Assembly: GCA_007258455.2 (NCBI GenBank)
Contig: VDFB02193867.1
Location: forward strand, 533,563,071 to 533,627,070
DNA from: Sequoia sempervirens
Lineage: Eukaryota > Streptophyta > Pinopsida > Cupressales > Cupressaceae
Direction: 5' to 3'
DNA: 64,000 nucleotides
Program-made: the position numbers and the translations under genes
Notes under the pieces: model-generated
The model's input: the letters and a program-made list of their open reading frames with translations, nothing else
Told to the model about the DNA's origin: nothing
Databases searched by the model: none
Part shown: piece after piece, positions 58,205-64,000 of the stretch
How the letters are laid out: the number at the start of each line of letters is the position of its first letter
Position numbering within the stretch: the stretch's first letter is position 1

Positions 58205-61200
58205 GTTGAAATCAGAAGGGATTTTAGCCCCTTGTTTTTCTAATTTAGCATGTATAGTGAAGGGTTGAGTCTCATCATGATATTGACAATTTTATGGTTT
58301 TTCGTATTTTGAAGCATTTCAGTGATTTCCTAATGGGACATTCCAAAGGGGTTATTGATAAGACCTTCTTATTGATGGTCTTGCGAAGATGTAGGAAGGC
58401 TAACTATGAGATTGACAGACCTAATGGGATCCATTTTAGGAGTGGTTTGACTTAAGTCACTTATAGTAGATGTTTCTTTGTTAGCTTCCATGTTCTTCTT
58501 GTGTTGTGATCTAGTTTGCTCCATAAAATAGGGATCAATCTTCAAGAATTCAGAAGGTGAATTCTTTAATTCTTTTGGGCCATTGATCTAACTTTAGGTA
58601 TAAAAGAGAAATTTTAGGATAATTTAAGGATTAAAGGGTGATAATGATATGGATGTAAGATGGATGTTTGATGGATGAATGGAACTCATGCGAGAATCTT
58701 GAAGGGAAATGTTAAACTTTAGGACTTGATTTAGGATTGATTTGTTTCAGATTCAGATTTTGGTGGACTCATAAACTCTAAGAGGTTGGATGTTGTCCTA
58801 GAGTTGAATTGTTCACAAGATGATAATTTTTCTAGGTGTGAGAAGAAGGATTCATCTAATCACTCCTATCCAAACAAGATTATTTTGATAATGAACTCCT
58901 AAATCCCAAGATGTTGGATGTTACCAAGGGATGAATTCATTCACAAGTTTTGATAATTTGATCAAATATGTGTAGAAGGATGCATCAACACACATTCAAT
59001 CAAACAAGGTGATTTTGGATTGATTTCAAATGCTTTACCCAAAGTTTAACATGAAGGATTTTTCCAATACTTTCGAGTTGTTGATGAGATGATTTTAGTT
59101 TTGATGTTCAAGGATGGATGAAAGTTTGATTTTGATCCTAGGATGTACCTAAAAAGACACTTGTTTACTTAGACCTCGGTATTGACGAACAAGCTTTCCT
59201 CTGAACAAGATGTTCAAACTCTCTAAAAAGATTTGGGTTTTGATAGTAATAGAATGAGTACAAACCAGGATTGTTTCTTGAAGCCTTCTGTAAAAGTTAA
59301 AAAGCAATCTTTGTCTAAATTTGTATACCGTTGAGAGATGCTTTTGATGGGCTTTCAGACTAAGGGATTTTTCTTTTGGTTTCTTGATCTTGATCTTGTG
59401 TGAATTCATTAGAGGCACATGTGTGGGGTCCAATTATTTTTAGTGTTTTCTTTATGACTTTGTTTTACCAAAAACACTTCTTGATTAGGTTTTCAAACTA
59501 CATGTCCAATGTCTCAACTTCTTCTCATTTCACAAGGTTTATTATGCAAAACTTTGATGAAATTAAGGCAAGGGTTACCTATCGTTTAACTTTAGTAGGA
59601 AAATTGAGATGAAAATCCAAGTGCTTAGAAAGCTCTAAGGATGAAATCCCAAGGGCAAGCAATAACACATGAATTAGGTCAATTGTATTTTCCTCCTAAA
59701 GGTTTTGAAATTTTGAGGATGAAGTTAAGTGTTTGTTTTCAAATGTGTTCGAACTGTAAGGAAAGTGTTTTGTAACCAAGAACAAGCACAATCTTATGGA
59801 TATGAAAGACAATATTTGTTGACTCACCACTTGGAAAAGTCCAGCTATGCTTATCTTTAGTGAATGGTTAGATGCTTGACCCAACTGGCTCCCCTCCACA
59901 AAACTCACTTATACAGGGTAGCCAAGCATCAACACCCATGAAACTCCCATGGCATGTTTTCCATTTCTACTAAAGACCGTAAAAGTGTGGGGCAGCTTCA
60001 AAATGATCATTCTTGCACCAACAAATAGATCAAGGATTTTGGAAATTCTAAAACAATGGTTTTAATTCAAACTTTCCATTTGTGGAGATTTTCCCATATG
60101 GTGAGAGTCCCTTTTCAGATCTATCTCATTGGAGCCAACCGTGTGATATTGGAGTTTACTCCAATACCCACATTTATATCCCGATTGGAAATACTCTTGG
60201 CTTTAGAGTGTTACTAGTTGAGTCATTCTGTTGGGTGAGTACTTTTTCCCCAAGGTAGGTCCTCTAAGATAAACAAAAGTGAGTAAAGACAATATCCATA
60301 ACTTGATCAATCTTTGTTTGCAACACAAAGAGAGAGAATGTACACAATAATTCTCTACTCACACTTGCACAATGTTTTGTTCAATTTTAAACCCAAAATG
60401 AAGTGTGGAGGTGATCACTTTATCTCAACCTAAGCTCACAAAAAAGTCCTTTTGATTCTCAAGATCGCTATAAAGCACGAGAGAAGTGCATACACCCTTT
60501 TCAATGATGTTATTTTAAGTAAGCAATCACAAAAACAAAGTTGCACATGTTCATTTTAAATCCACAAAGCAATGATTTTGATTCATTATAAAGCACCAAA
60601 ATGAGATATGAGAGTTTCCCTGTTCAATTTGTTAACCTCAAACGAAATCTAGTCAATTTTTCCTAAAGTTCATTTTAACCTCTTAGCAATGACAATTGAA
60701 ATCTTTTGAAATGTTCATTTTAAAGCTCAAAGAGCGAGTTAGTCTAAAACATAAAATTAAAGCATACAACAGAATCTCCAAGCATTTTGAAATGTTTGTT
60801 TTAAAGCCCAAAACCAAGTGAGCTAGCCTAAAATAGAAAATTAAGGCATAAAGTGGAATCCCCAAGCATTAAAAACTGCTTTTGAGTTTCAAGTTTTAAT
60901 GTTCAATTCTTCAACTCCAAGGTTCTTCCAAGATCTCTTCTTATCTATCAATGTTTCAAATCCCTTGTGCGAACAAAATCCTTCCTTCTCTCTTTTCCTA
61001 TAAATATCACAAATAAGAGTTACACATGTATTGCAAAACAAGAGAGGAATAAAATTGCATTGACCAATGATGTGAGTTCCTTATGATAGATTTAACTCAA
61101 TAATAAATGTCAATAAATTGTTAATTCACCCCTACTTTCATAAAGAAACAATTGATTTCAAAATCTCATATTATTAATGTATAAAACCAAAATGATATCT

Positions 61201-63468
61201 TTAACACCTGTTGTAATCATTTGAAAAAAATACTCAGTTCAGTTTGCAACAGTAATAATATTTTATCATGTGGTAAGTTTAATTGAAAATAAATTCCACT
61301 CTTTCAAAAGATACGCATGTAGTTGTTAAGAAAAACAAATAATACCAATGGTAAAATCACATGAAATATTTCTCAAAATATAACTCATGATATGCAACAA
61401 AGAACCAAAATAAATAGATTGGAATGGAGAATGTAAGGTATGACAACGTTGCCCAAGAAATATGTCACACAAGTACACTTGCTTTCAATGTCAAAAACTT
61501 CTCACTTCCATCACCAAACAAAAGAGACATTTCAACAACTTTAGTAAAGAATGACTCAATCATATATTTAAGTTTTCACTGTCCATAGCTATGTCGCCTT
61601 GTATGAGGAGATTTGTAGACTTTGTAATGATATGCAGAGAAGTTAGGTGAATAGTTGGCATGATCAGTGTATTAAATCAAATTCAAGAAGCTTTTAATGG
61701 TTTTGGCTTTCAGACAAAAAGTAGACCTATGCAATCTCCAATAGGCACTTTGTAAATCAATTTTGTATAGTGTATATAGTCATAGTGAATAGATCAGACA
61801 ATCTCTCCATTAAATTGCAGATCATTACTTTTGATCAAAGGCATTCATGCATTAAATGAGATATTGGAAACTAGTTGATATTAGCATATAGTCCAATCAT
61901 AAAGAAACATGAATTTCAAAAAGAGATTGTGCACTTTTTTTCTTAGACATGGACAATTGGAAGCAACTATCAAATCATGTAATGCTTTGGGGAGACACTT
62001 AAAATTAGCTAACAGCTGCTGCAATTTAAAGAACAATAGTCTCATGGAATATAAATGCTCAAGCAAATGTAATGGGCGGGTGTACTACCAAATTCCACAA
62101 ACTATGTGGAGCTTCCTCCCAGCATGCATGAGAAATAAATTTAGACTCTGTGGCACTTGGGTTTCAAAATTTGTAGATGTAGACTGGTAACTCGAAAACA
62201 CATAATTATTCATCATGTCCTGCTGACACTATGGTTGATAAGGATAAAGGGCCTAAAAATGTAACTTGGGAAAGCTCCAAAGTATATTGTGATGTTGCAT
62301 AATCATTCAATTATGATGATGAAGAAGGGATAGTGAAACAAAAACCAAAGGCTGAGGTAAATGGAGGAGAATCGTATGTTTCAAGGAATGGGACATAATG
62401 CAATGATGAACTACTTGATAGAATTTCTGAAAGAAAAATCTTCTTCCATTTCCTCAATCAGAACTTTCACCAAATGGAACATCACAATTCAAGTAGCATA
62501 GATTCATTTAATCAATGTAAATATTATGAAAAAGTAAATAAAATTTTAGTAAAGCACAACAATTGTCAAGGAATGTCAATGTAATTTTCTCCTCCCCTAG
62601 GTTTGTCATAACAAAATCTTCTCACATATAGGCATATATATTTGGAAAAAAAATAGAGGACTTTACTTATCAATTAAATTGAGGTCCCATCAATCTATCA
62701 TTGGAATAATAAATTCACCTCTTAAGCAAATATCTAATGCAACAAGACTCTGAGATACATTTTTAATGCAACAGATTTCAAATAGTGAGATTCTTTTGAG
62801 TTATTTAGTGACAAGTACTTACATCCTTATGTTGCACATCTATGCACTTACTTAATTTCCATCAATCAAATGTGCTCATGTACATCTTTCAAAGTCAAAG
62901 CGTGGATTATTTATACTAGTAGCTTCAATGATCTTTTATCGGCTTGTGCAGTGCATTAAAGTTGCGTCCTATACATAGTTTGAGCCAAAAATAATGGAGA
63001 AGGAGCAAGTTAATATGTATCTGTATTTAGATGGTTCTAGAGTAGATTGAGCCTTGGAAAAGGTAACTGTCAGGGATGTAATGATTGTGCTAGATTCTGA
63101 AAATATGAGTTTAAACTAATAAAGCTCAAGACAATGATTAACCTCTAATGCTTGTTATATGCTGCCTAGACTAGACTAAATGAACATACTCATGAAGTTT
63201 TATTGATCCTATCAATTCAAGATTCAAGAATGTGTGCAAAACATGAACACAAGCATAGTTAGGTATGGAAAAAGACATTCATTATGACATAATGCAATCA
63301 TGAAAAGCACAAGAATGTGGATTTATAGACAATACATATTAGCCTTTGGAAATTTATTCAAAATGCAGAAGCATAGGCTAAACATGTTAGCTTTTGGAAA
63401 CTTTCCAATGAATGAAATCTAATGCTAAACTATCATATCAGTTATTAGAGAAGCTCAATACATAGTTA
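58205..63468 (-). other. Long leader of element D
   Basis: It spans 5.3 kb without a recognisable gene. The part nearest gag (59400-60600) matches leaders of A and B and includes the shared 19-mer at 59416-59434 and the GTAAAAGTGTGGGGC block near 59980. The part nearest the LTR (60900-63468) has no counterpart in the window and only short ORFs such as 61909-62190 without family features. Long leaders are usual in Ogre-type elements. Confidence 0.55.
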
Positions 63469-63486
63469 CCCTCCTTCTCAGTGCCA
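63469..63486 (-). other. Primer-binding site of element D
   Basis: The minus strand reads TGGCACTGAGAAGGAGGG three bases after the 5' LTR. It resembles the site of element B; the tRNA is not assigned. Confidence 0.55.
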
Positions 63487-63489
63487 TGA

Positions 63490-64000
63490 TGAAGCACTAC
63501 AAATCTGCAAACACTCAAACCTCAAATACACATTAAATAATGGGTTAGTCCAAGCCATGCACATCTACAAGTACTCCATATTGGATTGGTGTCAATTGTG
63601 CAAATGACCCTTTCCCAATCCTTACTAAAACTTAAATGATGCAATGCCTTGAAGATGGAGTAAGATGGAAAAAATTAGTTCTCAATTGAAAAGAGTGACT
63701 TTTCATAAGCTTGTAGATGGATTGATGAAGAATAAGCCCTCTATTTATAAAATTTCAAATGCTAAGAGTGTTCAAAATAGAGCAATGTGGGATAAAGTTT
63801 TGACCAATGAGATGAAGCCACTTGTCACATTGTGATAGGTTGAGGAATGTGCAAGTTCTGGTCAATGTGCCAAAGAGGGGGAGATTCAAATTTGAATTTG
63901 AGAGTTAAGCTAAGTGGGGGACATGTAAGAAAGAAGTTATTGCCATGTTGGAAGGGACAAATCAACTTGTCTTCATATTCAAACTTGAGGAATATTCTCA
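63490..64000 (-). repeat. 5' LTR of element D, cut by the window end
   Basis: It aligns with 21209-21532 of the 3' LTR. It retains the TATA-containing 276 bp that the other copy lost. Its remaining 440 bp or so should lie beyond 64000. Confidence 0.85.
63741..63749 (-). promoter_or_regulatory. TATA box in the 5' LTR of element D
   Basis: The minus strand reads TTTTATAAATAGAGGGC, matching the TATA plus AGAGG core in B. This copy is the only one of the two D LTRs that keeps it. Confidence 0.6.

Larger units (their letters stand above)
21209..64000 (-). mobile_element. Element D: large Tat/Ogre-type Ty3/gypsy retrotransposon, with nested insertions
   Basis: LTRs in the same orientation occur at 21209-21971 and from 63490 past the window end. 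Between them, on the minus strand and right to left, are a primer site, a long leader, gag, protease, G-patch remnant, RT, RNase H, a second RNase H, integrase, 3' noncoding DNA and a polypurine tract. The extra RNase H between the native one and integrase is the hallmark of the plant Tat lineage. Four insertions split it: B, E, an inverted-repeat element and a 5S-like cluster. Without them it would be about 17 kb. All coding parts carry stops or frameshifts. By alignment with the left LTR, the right LTR should end near 64440. Confidence 0.85.

Overview
This window looks like intergenic heterochromatin from a very large plant genome. A gymnosperm is plausible, but that is inference. It is AT-rich and gene-poor, and almost all of it is explained by LTR retrotransposons nested inside one another, plus LINE fragments and small DNA elements. 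I see no intact host gene, tRNA, CRISPR array or bacterial-type feature. Coding regions are degraded: most in-frame stops sit where related proteins have glutamine (CAG to TAG), as expected for old methylated transposons.

Layout. 1-4937: part of a GC-richer minus-strand LTR element (F) with a long uncharacterised ORF. 4938-12682: a truncated minus-strand non-autonomous element (A), with its 5' LTR at the right and a 778-bp inverted-repeat DNA element inside its ORF. 12683-16227: unexplained sequence, then two LINE fragments. 16228-21208: a minus-strand non-autonomous element (X), whose second LTR is cut after about 75 bp by the next element. 21209 to beyond 64000: a large minus-strand Ty3/gypsy element of the Tat/Ogre type (D), with gag, protease, G-patch remnant, RT, RNase H, an extra RNase H and integrase. 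D is opened by four insertions: B (24421-36882, plus strand, non-autonomous, TSD TCACC), a second copy of the inverted-repeat element (37124-37911, TSD CTTT), a 5S-rRNA-like repeat cluster (about 39141-40234), and E (41660-53116, plus strand, Athila-type, TSD CTCTT).

How the parts relate. D carries a full set of retrotransposition domains. A, B and probably X carry no pol and only gag-like or repetitive ORFs. A, B and D share leader segments (a 19-base block is identical in all three), 3' noncoding segments and LTR features, so A and B look like non-autonomous relatives that could have used a D-like helper. E is a separate lineage with a tRNA-Asp primer site, a single gag-pol frame, an extra ORF in the env position, and a second polypurine tract upstream of that ORF. 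Order of events: X, then D into X, then B, E and the small elements into D; A and F are independent at the left edge.
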